A stretch of 64,000 nucleotides of DNA from Bradyrhizobium sp. RP6 (GCF_003837805.1 NZ_RQIT01000003.1:248001-312000), one strand, 5' to 3'; numbered from the stretch's first letter, positions 16,105 to 26,523 are shown. The notes: generated by a model from the sequence alone, not told the origin. Made by a program: numbers and translations.

Positions 16105-16908
16105 TCAGGCGATAGCCGACAGATAGCGCGCGACCGACGCTGCGAATGCGGCCTTGGCGCCGCTGGCGATGTTGCGGCCCCACCAGGCTCCATAGATCCG
16201 GTCGAAGGCGAGCGGCTCGACGGCGGCCGCGATCCGCCGCACCGCGGCGGCGTTGAGGGGCATGTAATTCGGATAGGAATACATGAAGCTGACGAAGCGG
16301 CGGTCCATCGTCACCTGCGCGATGTCCCCGGTGAGCAGCGCGCCCCTGCCGTCCGCACCACGAGCGCAATGCAGCACGGTGGCGCCGGCAAAGTGCCCGC
16401 CGGTACGCAGCAGCAGCATGTCATCGGAGATGCGATGACTCTCGCCGGTCCAGTGCACGATCGCCGGATGAGGCCGTGTGACAAAAGCGCGGTCGTCGGC
16501 GTGCAGATAGACCGGCACGCCGCCAAACGTGTCGCTCCAGTCGGCGACCGCGCCGTAGTAATGCGGGTGCGAGATCGCGATGGCCTTCAGCCCGCCGAGT
16601 GCTGCGACATATTGGATGGCCTCGTCCGTCGCAAGCGGAATGCAATCCCACATCACGCAGCCGTCGTCTTGAGGCACCAGGAGTGCGCGCTGCCCGATGG
16701 CAAAACTGGGCTCCATCCCGATCCCGGTGAGGCCAAGATCGTCGCGTCCCACCAGTCGATGCCTCCGCGCGAGCTCCTCGCGCGCGAGAAAGGTCTGTCC
16801 CTTCCAGTTCACGAACTGCCGCTCGTCCTCACAAATCGGGCAGGAGTCGGGCGGCGCTCCGCGTGAGGGAAATTGCGCGCCGCAGGTTTCGCAGGTCCAG
16901 AGAGGCAT
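16105..16908 (-). CDS. MBL-fold metallohydrolase with N-terminal zinc ribbon
   Basis: 267 residues from the ATG at 16908. Residues 1-25 form a rubredoxin-like zinc knuckle (WTCETCGAQF ... SCPICEDE). The rest is a metallo-beta-lactamase fold, but the usual HxHxDH is altered to SHPHYYGAV near 127-135, keeping H-P-H but not the Asp-His pair; later motifs RTGGHFAGATVLH and LLTGDIAQV are present. It may therefore bind one metal or an atypical pair. Function unknown; divergent from the MFS gene. Confidence 0.75.
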   Translation of the reverse strand: MPLWTCETCGAQFPSRGAPPDSCPICEDERQFVNWKGQTFLAREELARRHRLVGRDDLGLTGIGMEPSFAIGQRALLVPQDDGCVMWDCIPLATDEAIQYVAALGGLKAIAISHPHYYGAVADWSDTFGGVPVYLHADDRAFVTRPHPAIVHWTGESHRISDDMLLLRTGGHFAGATVLHCARGADGRGALLTGDIAQVTMDRRFVSFMYSYPNYMPLNAAAVRRIAAAVEPLAFDRIYGAWWGRNIASGAKAAFAASVARYLSAIA

Positions 16909-17083
16909 GACTCGTGCTCCGTGGGATGATCGCAGGATGCCATTGCGGACGAGCTCTCGGCAAGTTCGATGGCCGGCAGCAGTGACTGGAACCAACGCGG
17001 CGAGCGCCAGTTACGTTCAGGTCTCCACGCCAGAATGATTGGCTAAAGGGATCACGACACACGAAGAGCATGTTCGAGTATCG

Positions 17084-18286
17084 ATGGCATCGCGGTCCCC
17101 CACCTCCTCCCGTATCTGGCCTTTGTTCGCGCTCAACTTCTTCATGGCCGACATGCAGTCGGGCATCGGGCCGTTCGTCGGGGTTTTTCTGCAGGAACGC
17201 GGCTGGGCCAGCGGGCTGATCGGCACCGCGATGACGATCGGCAACGTCGCGGGCATGCTGATCACCACGCCGATCGGAGGCTTCATCGATGCCAGCCGCA
17301 ACAAGCGGCTCTGGGTCGTCATTCCCGGCATCTGTGTCGTTCTCGCGTCCGGGATCATCCTGATCTCGCAGAACTTCTGGGCGGTGACGTTCTCGCAAGT
17401 CGCGCAATCACTGGCGAGCGCCGCGATCGTGCCGGCGGTAACGGGTATCACGCTCGGCATCGCCAAGCAGAAGGGCTTCAATGAGCTCAATGGCCGTAAC
17501 CAGGCCTTCAACCACGCCGGCAACATGCTCGGCGCCGCATTGTCGGGCTATCTCGGCTACAAATACGGCTATGTCGCCGTGTTCGCGCTGGCGGCCGTGT
17601 TCGGCGCCATCGCCATCGCCTGCGTCCTGATGATTCCGGCCAAGGCCATCGACGACCGGGCCGCGCGCGGCAGCAAGGAGGACGATTCCAAGGCTCCGCC
17701 GGATGCGATGACGATGCTGCTCAAGCACCGGGCGCTGCTCGTGCTGGCTCTCACCCTCGCGCTCTTCCACCTCGGCAACGCCGCCATCGTTCCGCTCTAT
17801 GGACTTGCCGCGGTGGCCGAGGGACAGGCGAACGGTCCGAGCTTCGTCGCGACCACCGTGGTGATCGCGCAAGGCGTGATGATCGTGACCTCGTTGATCG
17901 CGATGAAGGCCGCGAGCAAGCGCAGCTACTGGCCGGTGATCCTGGTGTCCTTCATGTTCTTACCCGTCCGCGGCGTGCTCGCCTTCTTCGTCACGGGATG
18001 GTGGGGCGTTGTACCGATGCAGGTGCTCGACGGCATCGGCACCGGGCTGCAGACTGTCGCCGTCCCCGGCATGGTCGCGCGCTCGCTCAACGGCACCGGC
18101 CGCATCAATCTCGGCCAGGGCGCCGTGATCACGGTGCAGGGCATCGGCGCCAGCCTCAGCCCCGCACTTGGCGGCTGGATCGCGCAATGGATCGGCTACG
18201 GACCGACCTTCCTGCTGCTCGGCGGCTTCGGCCTCGCGTCGATCGCGCTTTGGCTGGCCTTCGGTGCGACCGTGAAGAAGTACTGA
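17084..18286 (+). CDS. MFS transporter
   Basis: 400 residues from the ATG at 17084; a TTG 45 bases earlier is in frame but neither has a strong SD. About 12 hydrophobic helices. PLFALNFFMADMQSGIGPFVGVFLQERGW at the start and GGFIDASRNKR between TM2 and TM3 (the MFS loop D-x5-R) are seen; the cytosolic loop at about 185-205 is charged (DDRAARGSKEDD). Resembles the group often annotated as drug or sugar-like exporters in Bradyrhizobium. Substrate not predictable. It converges on the acyl-CoA synthetase, stops 10 bases apart. Confidence 0.82.
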   Translation: MASRSPTSSRIWPLFALNFFMADMQSGIGPFVGVFLQERGWASGLIGTAMTIGNVAGMLITTPIGGFIDASRNKRLWVVIPGICVVLASGIILISQNFWAVTFSQVAQSLASAAIVPAVTGITLGIAKQKGFNELNGRNQAFNHAGNMLGAALSGYLGYKYGYVAVFALAAVFGAIAIACVLMIPAKAIDDRAARGSKEDDSKAPPDAMTMLLKHRALLVLALTLALFHLGNAAIVPLYGLAAVAEGQANGPSFVATTVVIAQGVMIVTSLIAMKAASKRSYWPVILVSFMFLPVRGVLAFFVTGWWGVVPMQVLDGIGTGLQTVAVPGMVARSLNGTGRINLGQGAVITVQGIGASLSPALGGWIAQWIGYGPTFLLLGGFGLASIALWLAFGATVKKY

Positions 18287-18296
18287 GGCGAGATCA

Positions 18297-19910
18297 TCAC
18301 GTCCCGAAATTCTTCTGGATGGCCTTGTCGAGCGTCTCGCCGCCGACGAAGCGCTGGCGCAGCTCGCGCTTCAGCAACTTGCCGCTCGGATTCTTCGGCA
18401 GGCTATCGACAAAGATGACGCGCTTGGGCACCTTGAAATGCGCCATCTGGCCGGCGCAGTGCTTGATGACGGCGTCCTCGTCCAGCTTCTCCCCGCTCTT
18501 GACCACGACGATCGCGGTCACCGCCTCGATCCAGCGCGGATCGGGCAGGCCAACGACGGCGACCTCGGAGACTGCGGGGATGCGGTAGACCATCTCCTCG
18601 ACCTCGCGGCTCGCGACGTTCTCGCCGCCGGTCTTGATCATGTCCTTGACGCGATCGACCACGGTGATGTGGCCTTCGTCATCGACGGTGGCGAGATCGC
18701 CGGAATGAAACCAGCCGCCGGCGAACGCCGCCGCCGTCTTCACCGGATCATTGTAGTAGCCTGACAGCAGATGCGGCGAGCGGTGCACGATCTCGCCGAC
18801 CTCGCCGACCTTGACGTCCTCCATCGCCGTGTTGACCACCCGCGTTTCGACATTGAGCACGGGCTTGCCGGCCGAGCCGGCCTTGCGCAGCTGATCCTCC
18901 GGTCGCAGCACGGTCGCGAGCGGCGCGATCTCGGTCTGGCCGTAGAAATTCCAGAACTTGACGCTGGGCAGGCGGCGCTGGAGCTCAAGCAGCACCTCCA
19001 CCGGCATGATCGAGGCGCCATAATAGCCCTTCTGCAAGGTCGACAGATCGGTCCTGTCGAAGTTCGACGAGCGCAGCATCGCGATCCAGATCGTGGGCGG
19101 CGCGAAGAAGGAGGTGATCTTGTGCGCCTGGATCAGCGCCAGGATGTTGTCGGCAGTCGGCTTGCCCGTGATGACGCCGGAGGCGCCGAGATAGACCTGC
19201 GGTCCCAGGAAGACATCGAGCTGGGCGCAATGATAGAGCGGCAGGGCGTGCAGAAACTTGTCCTCCGCGCTCATGCCGCCGTCGATGATGCAGCTGACAT
19301 ATTGCCACATCACGGCCTCGTGGGTCAGCATCGCGCCCTTGGGCAGGGATTCCGTGCCGCTGGTGTAGACGATCTGCGCGAGGTCGCGGCTGTCGACCGA
19401 TGCGTCCAGGAACGAGCCGTCAGCGTCGAGGAGATCGTCGAAAGTCGTGAGGCCGGGGGGCGCCGATGCGGGATCCTCGCCCGGCAGCCAGATCATCTTC
19501 TCGACCGCGCAATCCTTAGCGCTGGCCGCGCGTGCGGGCTCGACGAAATCGGGGCCGGTTGCGAGCAGTTTCGCGCCGGAGCTCTTCAGGATGAAATTGA
19601 TCTCGTCCGGATTGAGCATGAAGTTGATCGGCACCAGCACGGCGCCGATCCGCGCCGCCGCGAAGCGCAGCGCGGCGAAGGCGTGCGAATTGCGCGACAG
19701 CACAGCGACACGATCGCCCTTCCTGACGCCGAGCCCGAGCAGGCCGCGGCCAAGCCGGTTGCAGGTCGCGTCCATCTCGGCAAAGGTCCAGCCGACATCG
19801 CCACAGCGTACCGCGAGCTTGTTCGGCTCGCGGCCCGCCGAGCGGCGCAGGAGATCGCCGATGGAATGCTCGCGCGCTTTCGAGATGGTGGCTGCGGTGT
19901 CGCCGGTCAT
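18297..19910 (-). CDS. AMP-forming acyl-CoA synthetase
   Basis: 537 residues, standard for fatty or aromatic acyl-CoA synthetases. P-loop YTSGTESLPKG at 182-192, FYGQTEIAPLA core near 320-330, GWFHSGDLATVDDEGHITVVDRVKDMIKTGGENV hinge region with GD and R-x4-K (about 400-432), and C-terminal catalytic Lys near 511 in NPSGKLLKREL. It resembles the FadD13/long-chain subgroup. The divergent neighbour is a periplasmic receptor, so uptake and activation of the same acid is a reasonable inference; the 213-base gap holds two palindromes. Confidence 0.87.
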   Translation of the reverse strand: MTGDTAATISKAREHSIGDLLRRSAGREPNKLAVRCGDVGWTFAEMDATCNRLGRGLLGLGVRKGDRVAVLSRNSHAFAALRFAAARIGAVLVPINFMLNPDEINFILKSSGAKLLATGPDFVEPARAASAKDCAVEKMIWLPGEDPASAPPGLTTFDDLLDADGSFLDASVDSRDLAQIVYTSGTESLPKGAMLTHEAVMWQYVSCIIDGGMSAEDKFLHALPLYHCAQLDVFLGPQVYLGASGVITGKPTADNILALIQAHKITSFFAPPTIWIAMLRSSNFDRTDLSTLQKGYYGASIMPVEVLLELQRRLPSVKFWNFYGQTEIAPLATVLRPEDQLRKAGSAGKPVLNVETRVVNTAMEDVKVGEVGEIVHRSPHLLSGYYNDPVKTAAAFAGGWFHSGDLATVDDEGHITVVDRVKDMIKTGGENVASREVEEMVYRIPAVSEVAVVGLPDPRWIEAVTAIVVVKSGEKLDEDAVIKHCAGQMAHFKVPKRVIFVDSLPKNPSGKLLKRELRQRFVGGETLDKAIQKNFGT

Positions 19911-20062
19911 GTCCTTCCCCCTGAATCTTTATTCTGCATGAATGGGAGCCTGGGCATTCGTCGGCCCACCGCATTCAAAAAGTATTTTGCGTTTGCGCAA
20001 CCGTAGTCGGCGCGATTGGCCGCGTCAAATCGACCGGCCTGCCCGGCGCCGTCACGCAAGAA

Positions 20063-20082
20063 TTGCCGCTCCGGAGCGGCAA
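20063..20082. promoter_or_regulatory. Perfect 20-base palindrome upstream of binding-protein gene
   Basis: TTGCCGCTCC joined directly to GGAGCGGCAA, 41 bases before the ATG at 20124. A smaller dyad TTGCG-N4-CGCAA is at 19987-20000. Either could be an operator in the divergent promoter region. Confidence 0.45.
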
Positions 20083-20123
20083 ATCTGGGCTCGTGCACCA
20101 ACTATGATATTGGGGGAAATACC

Positions 20124-21326
20124 ATGTGCCGGATTATGTGCGCCGCATTTGCGGCCGCACTCGCTGCGTTTGCTGTCGGGCCTTCTCGTGCCCAGCAGGG
20201 CCCGCTCAAGATCGGCGTCCTCTCCGACTTCTCGTCCGTCTATTCCGACATAGGCGGCATGGGGAATGTCGAGGCCACCAAAATGGCGATCGAGGACTTT
20301 GGCGGCAAGATGTTCGGCAAACCCATCGAAATGATCAGTGCCGACGTGCTCAACAAGCCCGACGTCGCCTCCACCATCGCCCGCAAATGGTGGGAGACCG
20401 AAGGCGTCGACATGATCATCGATCTGCCGACTTCGGCCACCGCGCTGGCGGTGATGGAGCTGTCGAAGCAGTACGAGAAGATCATGATCGTGACGGACGC
20501 GGCGAGCTCCGACATCACCGGAAAGTCCTGCTCGCCCTACACCGCGCACTGGACCTACGACACCTATGCCAACGCGCACACGGTCGGCAGCGCCATCGTC
20601 AAGAGCGGCGGCGACACCTGGTTCTTCCTGACCGCAGATTACGTGTTCGGCCATTCGGTCGAGCGCGACACCGGTGACGTGGTAAAAGCGTCTGGCGGCA
20701 AAGTGCTGGGCAGCGTCAAGCATCCCCTCAACACGGCGGACTTCTCCTCGTTCCTGCTTCAGGCCCAGGCTTCCAAGGCCAAGATCATCGGCCTCGCGAA
20801 TGGCGGGGGCGACACCATCAACGCGATCAAGCAGGCCGGCGAATTCGGCATCGTTGCCGGGGGCCAGAACCTTGCTGCGATCGTGATGTTCATTTCCGAC
20901 GTGCACAGCCTCGGGCTCAAGCTCGCGCAAGGCCTGATCGTCACCGAGGCCTATTATTGGGACCTCAACGACAGGACTCGCGCCTTCGGCAAACGCTTCA
21001 TGGAGCGGGTCAAGCGCATGCCGACCATGAACCAGGCCGCGACCTACAGCGCAACGCTGCACTATCTCAAGGCCGTGCAGGCCGCCGGCACCCGCGACAC
21101 CAAGACGGTGATGGCCAAGATGCGCGAGCTGCCGGTACGAGATGCCTTCACCGACAACGGCGTGCTGCGCGAGGACGGCCGCATGGTGCACAGCATGTAC
21201 CTGTTCCAGGTGAAGAAGCCCGAGGATTCGAAGGGGCCCTGGGATTATTACAAGCTGCTCGCTGAAGTTCCCGCCGACCAGGCATTCCGGCCGCTGAAGG
21301 ACGGCGGCTGCCCATTGGTGAAGTGA
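20124..21326 (+). CDS. Periplasmic binding protein of branched-chain amino acid ABC type
   Basis: 400 residues from the ATG at 20124 (GGGGGAAAT upstream). Signal peptide 1-24 (CAAFAAALAAFAVGPSRAQ). Mature Peripla_BP_6 fold: LKIGVLSDFSSVYSDIGG, VEATKMAIEDFGGKMFGKPIE, DLPTSATALAVMELSKQ, WTYDTYANAHTVG. Three cysteines in the mature chain, including one two residues from the C-terminal GGCPLVK. No permease beside it. Resembles receptors for aromatic or amide compounds in rhizobia; ligand unknown. Likely partner of the divergent acyl-CoA synthetase. Confidence 0.85.
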   Translation: MCRIMCAAFAAALAAFAVGPSRAQQGPLKIGVLSDFSSVYSDIGGMGNVEATKMAIEDFGGKMFGKPIEMISADVLNKPDVASTIARKWWETEGVDMIIDLPTSATALAVMELSKQYEKIMIVTDAASSDITGKSCSPYTAHWTYDTYANAHTVGSAIVKSGGDTWFFLTADYVFGHSVERDTGDVVKASGGKVLGSVKHPLNTADFSSFLLQAQASKAKIIGLANGGGDTINAIKQAGEFGIVAGGQNLAAIVMFISDVHSLGLKLAQGLIVTEAYYWDLNDRTRAFGKRFMERVKRMPTMNQAATYSATLHYLKAVQAAGTRDTKTVMAKMRELPVRDAFTDNGVLREDGRMVHSMYLFQVKKPEDSKGPWDYYKLLAEVPADQAFRPLKDGGCPLVK

Positions 21327-21367
21327 GACGGCCCGGAGCGCGCCGACGTCACTTAGTCAACAATTCT

Positions 21368-21400
21368 GCTCGTCCGCCTGATCTATCAGGGCGGACGAGC
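21368..21400 (+). terminator. Stem-loop after the binding-protein gene
   Basis: GCTCGTCCGCC at 21368-21378 pairs with GGCGGACGAGC at 21390-21400; inner TGAT/ATCA pairs extend it around a short loop. It lies 42 bases after the stop but has no T-run, so termination is uncertain. Confidence 0.45.
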
Positions 21401-21449
21401 CGTGATAGGACGCGGCCCAAAATAGAGGCAGGATGCCTCGCGCCGCGGC

Positions 21450-21463
21450 CTGATCTGCATCAA
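21450..21463 (+). promoter_or_regulatory. FixK/FNR-type anaerobox candidate before the export operon
   Basis: CTGATCTGCATCAA matches the TTGAT-N4-ATCAA consensus in nine of ten defined positions. It lies 106 bases before the HlyD start, a sensible distance for a class II site with a leader. It suggests induction at low oxygen by FixK2 or FnrN. Confidence 0.5.
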
Positions 21464-21569
21464 GTTGCGGTGCAAAATTCCTGCAATGTTGAGCCCGCCC
21501 TTTCCGCGCGATCCGCGGCCGGGCGTTCGTATCTCAACAGTGGACGCCACCGCACGGCGTTGTGCACAG

Positions 21570-22637
21570 ATGAACTTTACACCGGGTCGCGTCGTCGCAG
21601 CCCTCGCCATCCTGCTCGCGGGCGGCGGCTATTACTATTGGCAGCACCGTGATGCCGACGCGCTGCCACCGGGTTTCGCCCGCGGCAACGGCCGCATCGA
21701 GGCAGTCGAGATCGACATTGCCACCAAGACCCCGGGACGGATCCGCGAGATCCTGGTCAACGAAGGCGACTTCGTCAGCGCGGGCCAGGTTTTGGCACGC
21801 ATGGACACCGAGCAGCTGCAAGCCCAGCGCCGCCAGGCCGAAGCGCAGCTCCAGCGCGCAACGATCAATGTCGAAACCGCGAAGAGCCTGGTGAACCAGC
21901 GCGAGGCCGAACGCAGGGCTGCGGAGGCCGTGGTCGACCAGCGCATCGCCCAGCTCGACACCACGAGCCGCAAGCTCGACCGGTCCGAACAATTGATCAA
22001 GACGAGTGCGGTATCCCAGCAGGTCCTGGACGACGACCGTTCCGCCAACGCCACGGCGAAAGCGGCGCTGGCCGCTTCCCAGGCCCAGGTCGCGGCATCG
22101 GAAGCCGCGATCAGTTCCTCCCGCGCCCTGGTGATCGATGCCGGCGCAGCGGTCGACGCGGCAAAGGCCGCGATCGAGAGCATCAACGCCGACCTCGACG
22201 ACAGCGTGCTGAAGGCGCCGCGCGACGGCCGCGTGCAGTATCGCGTGTCGCAACCCGGCGAAGTGCTCGCTGCCGGCGGCCGCGTCCTCAACATGGTCGA
22301 TCTCGGCGACGTCTACATGACATTCTTCCTGCCGACGGCCGATGCCGGCCGCGTCGCGATCGGCGCCGAGGTCCGCCTCGTCCTTGACGCCATCCCGAAA
22401 TACGTGATCCCCGCCAAGGCCACCTTCGTCGCCGACGTCGCGCAATTCACGCCCAAGACCGTCGAGACCGAGGAGGAACGCCAAAAGCTGATGTTCCGCA
22501 TCAAGGCGCATATCGCGCCCGATCTGTTGCGCCAGCACATCGAGCAGGTGAAGACCGGCCTTCCCGGCATGGCCTACGTGCAGCTCGATCCGGCGGCGCA
22601 ATGGCCCGACAACCTCAAAATCAAGTTGACGAGATGA
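21570..22637 (+). CDS. yhiI: HlyD-type membrane fusion protein of an RbbA-type exporter
   Basis: 355 residues from the ATG at 21570; in-frame ATGs further upstream would add a non-hydrophobic leader. Single N-terminal anchor ([17 protein letters not shown], about 7-24), lipoyl/biotinyl half-motif [20 protein letters not shown], a long coiled coil with many Gln/Ala/Arg (roughly 75-200), second lipoyl half [21 protein letters not shown]. Equivalent to E. coli YhiI. Its TGA overlaps the ATG of the ATPase gene (ATGA), the usual coupling in yhiI-rbbA-yhhJ operons. Confidence 0.85.
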   Translation: MNFTPGRVVAALAILLAGGGYYYWQHRDADALPPGFARGNGRIEAVEIDIATKTPGRIREILVNEGDFVSAGQVLARMDTEQLQAQRRQAEAQLQRATINVETAKSLVNQREAERRAAEAVVDQRIAQLDTTSRKLDRSEQLIKTSAVSQQVLDDDRSANATAKAALAASQAQVAASEAAISSSRALVIDAGAAVDAAKAAIESINADLDDSVLKAPRDGRVQYRVSQPGEVLAAGGRVLNMVDLGDVYMTFFLPTADAGRVAIGAEVRLVLDAIPKYVIPAKATFVADVAQFTPKTVETEEERQKLMFRIKAHIAPDLLRQHIEQVKTGLPGMAYVQLDPAAQWPDNLKIKLTR

Positions 22638-25408
22638 GCACGACTGCCGCAGCCGAAGCACCGGCTGCCGTCGGCAGCGTGGTGCATCTGGAAGGCGTGG
22701 GCCTGAGCTACGGCAAGACCCGGGCGCTCGAATCCATCACGCTCGACCTGCCGTCCGGCTGCATGGTCGGCATCATCGGCCCCGACGGCGTCGGCAAATC
22801 AAGCCTGCTCGCCCTGATAGCGGGCGCGCGCGCGATCCAGGAGGGCCGTATCCACGTGCTCGGCGGCGACATGGCGAGCGCGCGGCATCGCCGCACCGTC
22901 TGCCCCGAGATCGCCTACATGCCGCAGGGCCTCGGCAAGAATCTGTATCCGACATTGTCGGTGTTCGAGAACATCGACTTCTTCGGTCGCCTGTTCGGAC
23001 ACGACAAGGCGGAGCGGAACAGGCGGATCGCCGGCCTGCTGCGCGACACGGGGCTGACGCCCTTTGCCGACCGGCCGGCGGCAAAACTCTCCGGCGGCAT
23101 GAAACAGAAGGTCGGCCTGTGCTGCGCGCTGATCCACGATCCCGAGCTCTTGATCCTGGACGAGCCGACCACCGGGGTGGATCCGCTGTCGCGGCGCCAG
23201 TTCTGGGAACTGATCAGCGCGATCCGCAGCAGCCGACCCGGCATGAGCGTGATCGTCTCGACCGCCTACATGGAAGAGGCTGCGCAGTTTGATTTCCTGA
23301 TCGCGATGAATGCCGGCCGCGCGCTGGCGACCGGCACGCCCGCCGAACTCAAGCGGCAGACCGGCGCCGATACGCTCGATGAGGCTTTCATCCGTCTGTT
23401 GCCCGAAGCGGATCGCGGCAACCACAACGCTGTCGTCATCCCGCCACGCGGCCCGGATCATGATGAGATCGCGATCGAGGCCGACCACCTGACTCGGCGC
23501 TTCAACGGCTTCGTCGCCGTCGACGACGTCAGCTTCCGCATCAGGAAGGGCGAGATCTTCGGCTTTCTCGGCTCCAACGGCTGCGGCAAGACCACGACGA
23601 TGAAGATGCTCACCGGCCTCCTGCCCGTGAGCGAAGGCACCGCGCGGCTGTTCGGCAAGACGATCGATGCCGGCGACATGTCGGTGCGGCGGCGCATCGG
23701 CTACATGTCGCAGGGCTTCTCACTCTATTCCGAGCTCACGGTCGCGCAGAATCTCGATCTGCATGCGCGACTGTTCGAGCTGCCGGCGGACACCGTCGCC
23801 GCGCGCATCGACGAGATGATCGCCCGGTTCGATCTTGCCGATGTCGTCGACGCCCTGCCCGATGGCCTGCCGCTCGGGCTGCGGCAGCGGTTGTCGCTCG
23901 CGGTCGCCATGATCCATGCGCCCGACATCCTCATCCTCGACGAGCCGACCTCCGGCGTCGATCCTGTCGCCCGCGACCGCTTCTGGCAGATCCTGGCCGA
24001 GCTCTCCCGCAAGGACAACGTCACCATCTTCGTCTCGACCCATTTCATGAACGAGGCCGAGCGCTGCGATCGGATCTCGCTGATGCACGCCGGCAAGGTG
24101 CTGACGTCGGATACGCCGGCCGCCATCGTGGCCGCGCGCGGCACCGCCACGCTCGAGCAGGCCTTCATCGCCTGGCTGGAGGAGGCGATCGCGGACACGA
24201 CGGAGCCGGCCGGTCAGCCGGCGGTCGGCTCGCTGCCGCCCGCACCTGCAGGCCCAACAACGGTCCGTCGGCACAGCGCCACGTTCAATCCGACGCGCAT
24301 GCTCGCCTATTCCCGGCGCGAGACGCTCGAGCTGCGGCGCGATCCGATCCGCGCCACGCTCGCGATCCTCGGCAGCGTGCTGCTGCTGTTCGTGCTCGGC
24401 TACGGCATCAGCATGGACGTCGAGAACCTGACCTTCGCCGTGCTCGACCGCGACGACACCGCGATCAGCCGCGACTACAGCCTCCAGATCGCGGGCTCGC
24501 GCTATTTCACCGAGAAGGCCCCGATCACCGATTACGCCGACCTCGACCGCCGCATGCGCGCCGGCGAGATCGGCCTCGCGATCGAGCTGCCCCCCGGCTT
24601 CGGCCGCGACGTCAGCCGTGGCCGCCATGTCGAGATCGGCGCCTGGGTCGACGGCGCCAACCCGACGCGGGCCGAGACGCTGCGCTCCTACGCGCAGGCG
24701 ATCCACGCGACCTGGCTCGCGCAGAAGGGCCGCGAGCTCTATGGCGAGGCGGCGATCGCCGGGTCCTATCAGCTCGCGCTGCGTTACCGCTACAACCCGG
24801 ACGTCCGGAGCGTCGTCGCCATGGCGCCTGGCATCATTCCGCTGCTGCTGATCATGATCCCTGCGGTGCTCGCAGCGCTCGCGGTCGTGCGCGAGAAGGA
24901 GCTCGGCTCAATCGTCAATTTTTACGTCACACCGGTGACGCGGCTGGAGTTCCTGCTCGGCACGCAGCTGCCCTATGTCGTGCTGGCATTCGGAAACTTC
25001 CTCCTTCTCGTCGGCTTTGCCCTTGCCGTCTTCCGCGTACCTTTCACCGGAAGCTTTCCGACCTACGCGCTGGCCGCGCTGCTCTACGTCACGGCCACGA
25101 CCGGCATGGGGCTGGTGATCTCGGCCTTCATGAACAGCCAGATCGCGGCCCTGTTCGGCACTGTCCTGATCACGCTGATCCCGGCCATCCAGTATTCCGG
25201 GCTGATCGATCCGGTTTCGTCGCTGCAGGGATTTGGCGCCCTGATCGGCCGGCTCTATCCCACCACCTATTTCGTCACGATCTCGCGCGGCACGTTCTCC
25301 AAAGCTCTGGGGTTCGACACCCTCCACAACGATCTCCTGGCGCTCGCCATCATGGTTCCCGTTCTGGTGATCGCCGGCACGATGCTGCTGAAGAAACAGG
25401 CCCGCTGA
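22634..25408 (+). CDS. rbbA: RbbA-type fusion: two ABC ATPase domains plus ABC-2 permease
   Basis: 924 residues, near the 911 of E. coli RbbA. First ATPase: Walker A GPDGVGKS 49-56, signature LSGGMKQ 152-158, Walker B LLILDEP 172-178. Second: Walker A GSNGCGKT 313-320, Walker B ILILDEP 432-438, but PLGLRQRL (413-420) where LSGGQ is expected, as in RbbA homologues. From about 565 an ABC-2 membrane domain: one helix near 577-593, a periplasmic loop with [15 protein letters not shown], then five helices. RbbA was described as ribosome-associated in E. coli, but the operon with HlyD and YhhJ points to export. Overlaps the HlyD stop and is 2 bases from the permease. Confidence 0.87.
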   Translation: MSTTAAAEAPAAVGSVVHLEGVGLSYGKTRALESITLDLPSGCMVGIIGPDGVGKSSLLALIAGARAIQEGRIHVLGGDMASARHRRTVCPEIAYMPQGLGKNLYPTLSVFENIDFFGRLFGHDKAERNRRIAGLLRDTGLTPFADRPAAKLSGGMKQKVGLCCALIHDPELLILDEPTTGVDPLSRRQFWELISAIRSSRPGMSVIVSTAYMEEAAQFDFLIAMNAGRALATGTPAELKRQTGADTLDEAFIRLLPEADRGNHNAVVIPPRGPDHDEIAIEADHLTRRFNGFVAVDDVSFRIRKGEIFGFLGSNGCGKTTTMKMLTGLLPVSEGTARLFGKTIDAGDMSVRRRIGYMSQGFSLYSELTVAQNLDLHARLFELPADTVAARIDEMIARFDLADVVDALPDGLPLGLRQRLSLAVAMIHAPDILILDEPTSGVDPVARDRFWQILAELSRKDNVTIFVSTHFMNEAERCDRISLMHAGKVLTSDTPAAIVAARGTATLEQAFIAWLEEAIADTTEPAGQPAVGSLPPAPAGPTTVRRHSATFNPTRMLAYSRRETLELRRDPIRATLAILGSVLLLFVLGYGISMDVENLTFAVLDRDDTAISRDYSLQIAGSRYFTEKAPITDYADLDRRMRAGEIGLAIELPPGFGRDVSRGRHVEIGAWVDGANPTRAETLRSYAQAIHATWLAQKGRELYGEAAIAGSYQLALRYRYNPDVRSVVAMAPGIIPLLLIMIPAVLAALAVVREKELGSIVNFYVTPVTRLEFLLGTQLPYVVLAFGNFLLLVGFALAVFRVPFTGSFPTYALAALLYVTATTGMGLVISAFMNSQIAALFGTVLITLIPAIQYSGLIDPVSSLQGFGALIGRLYPTTYFVTISRGTFSKALGFDTLHNDLLALAIMVPVLVIAGTMLLKKQAR

Positions 25409-25410
25409 CC

Positions 25411-26523
25411 ATGCGCCTCGACAACGTGTTTCAGCTCGGCATCAAGGAATTGCGCGGCCTTGTACGCGACCCCATGCTGCTCGTGCTGATCGTCTATTCG
25501 TTCACGCTGGCGGTTTATGCCGGCGCAAAGGCGCTGCCGGAAACCCTGAACCACGCCGCGATCGCCATCGTCGACGAAGACCGTTCGCCGGTCTCGACCC
25601 GGATCGGGATGGCGTTCACCCCGCCCTATTTCTCCGAACCGCGCCTGATCTCGCAATACGAGATGGACCGCAGGATGGATGCCGGCCTCGACACTTTCGC
25701 GCTGGACGTCCCGCCCGACTTCCAGCGCGACCTGCTGGCGCGCAAATCGCCCACGATCCAGCTCAACATCGATGCGACGCGCATCTCGCAGGCATTCAAC
25801 GGCGGCGGCTATATCGAGCAGATCGTCAGCGCGGAAATTGCCGAATTCCTGGCGCGCACACGCGGTGTCCAGACCGTGCCGATCGAGCTGGCGCTGCGGG
25901 CGCGGTTCAACCCGGAACTGAAAAAGTCGTGGTTCGGCGCCATCGATCACGTCATCACTTCGATCACCATGCTCTCGATCATCCTGACCGGGGCGGCGCT
26001 GATCCGGGAGCGCGAGCACGGCACGATCGAGCACCTCCTGGTGATGCCGGTCACGCCCCTGGAGATCATGGTGAGCAAGGTCTGGTCGATGGGAGCCGTG
26101 GTGCTGATCGCCTCGGCGCTGTCGATTGCCGTCGTCGTCAAGGGATGGCTGGCGGTGACGATCGACGGCTCGCTGGCGCTGTTCCTCGTCGGCGCGGCGC
26201 TGCAGCTTTTTGCCACCACCAGCATGGGCATTTTCCTCGCCACCGTCGCCGGGTCGATGCCGCAGTTCGGACTGCTGCTGATCATGATCCTGCTGCCGCT
26301 GCAGACGCTCTCCGGCAGCATGACGCCGCGGGAGAGCATGCCGCAATTCGTCCAGGATATCATGCTGGCGGCGCCCAACACGCACTTCGTGATGCTGGCG
26401 CAGGCGATCCTGTTCCGCGGCGCGGGCCTGGAGGCGGTGTGGCCACAGCTCCTCGCGCTCGCCGTGATCGGCAGCGTCTTCTTCGTGATCGCACTGCGGC
26501 GGTTTCGCGCGTTCCTGGCGTGA
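25411..26523 (+). CDS. yhhJ: ABC-2 type permease (YhhJ-like)
   Basis: 370 residues. One N-terminal helix (LLVLIVYSFTLAVYAGA), large periplasmic domain beginning AAIAIVDEDRSPVSTRIG (about 45-170), then five C-terminal helices with the conserved cytosolic LIREREHGTIEHLLVMPVTPLEIMVSK. This is the second membrane half of the RbbA exporter, matching YhhJ in length and layout. It starts 2 bases after the RbbA stop. Confidence 0.87.
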   Translation: MRLDNVFQLGIKELRGLVRDPMLLVLIVYSFTLAVYAGAKALPETLNHAAIAIVDEDRSPVSTRIGMAFTPPYFSEPRLISQYEMDRRMDAGLDTFALDVPPDFQRDLLARKSPTIQLNIDATRISQAFNGGGYIEQIVSAEIAEFLARTRGVQTVPIELALRARFNPELKKSWFGAIDHVITSITMLSIILTGAALIREREHGTIEHLLVMPVTPLEIMVSKVWSMGAVVLIASALSIAVVVKGWLAVTIDGSLALFLVGAALQLFATTSMGIFLATVAGSMPQFGLLLIMILLPLQTLSGSMTPRESMPQFVQDIMLAAPNTHFVMLAQAILFRGAGLEAVWPQLLALAVIGSVFFVIALRRFRAFLA

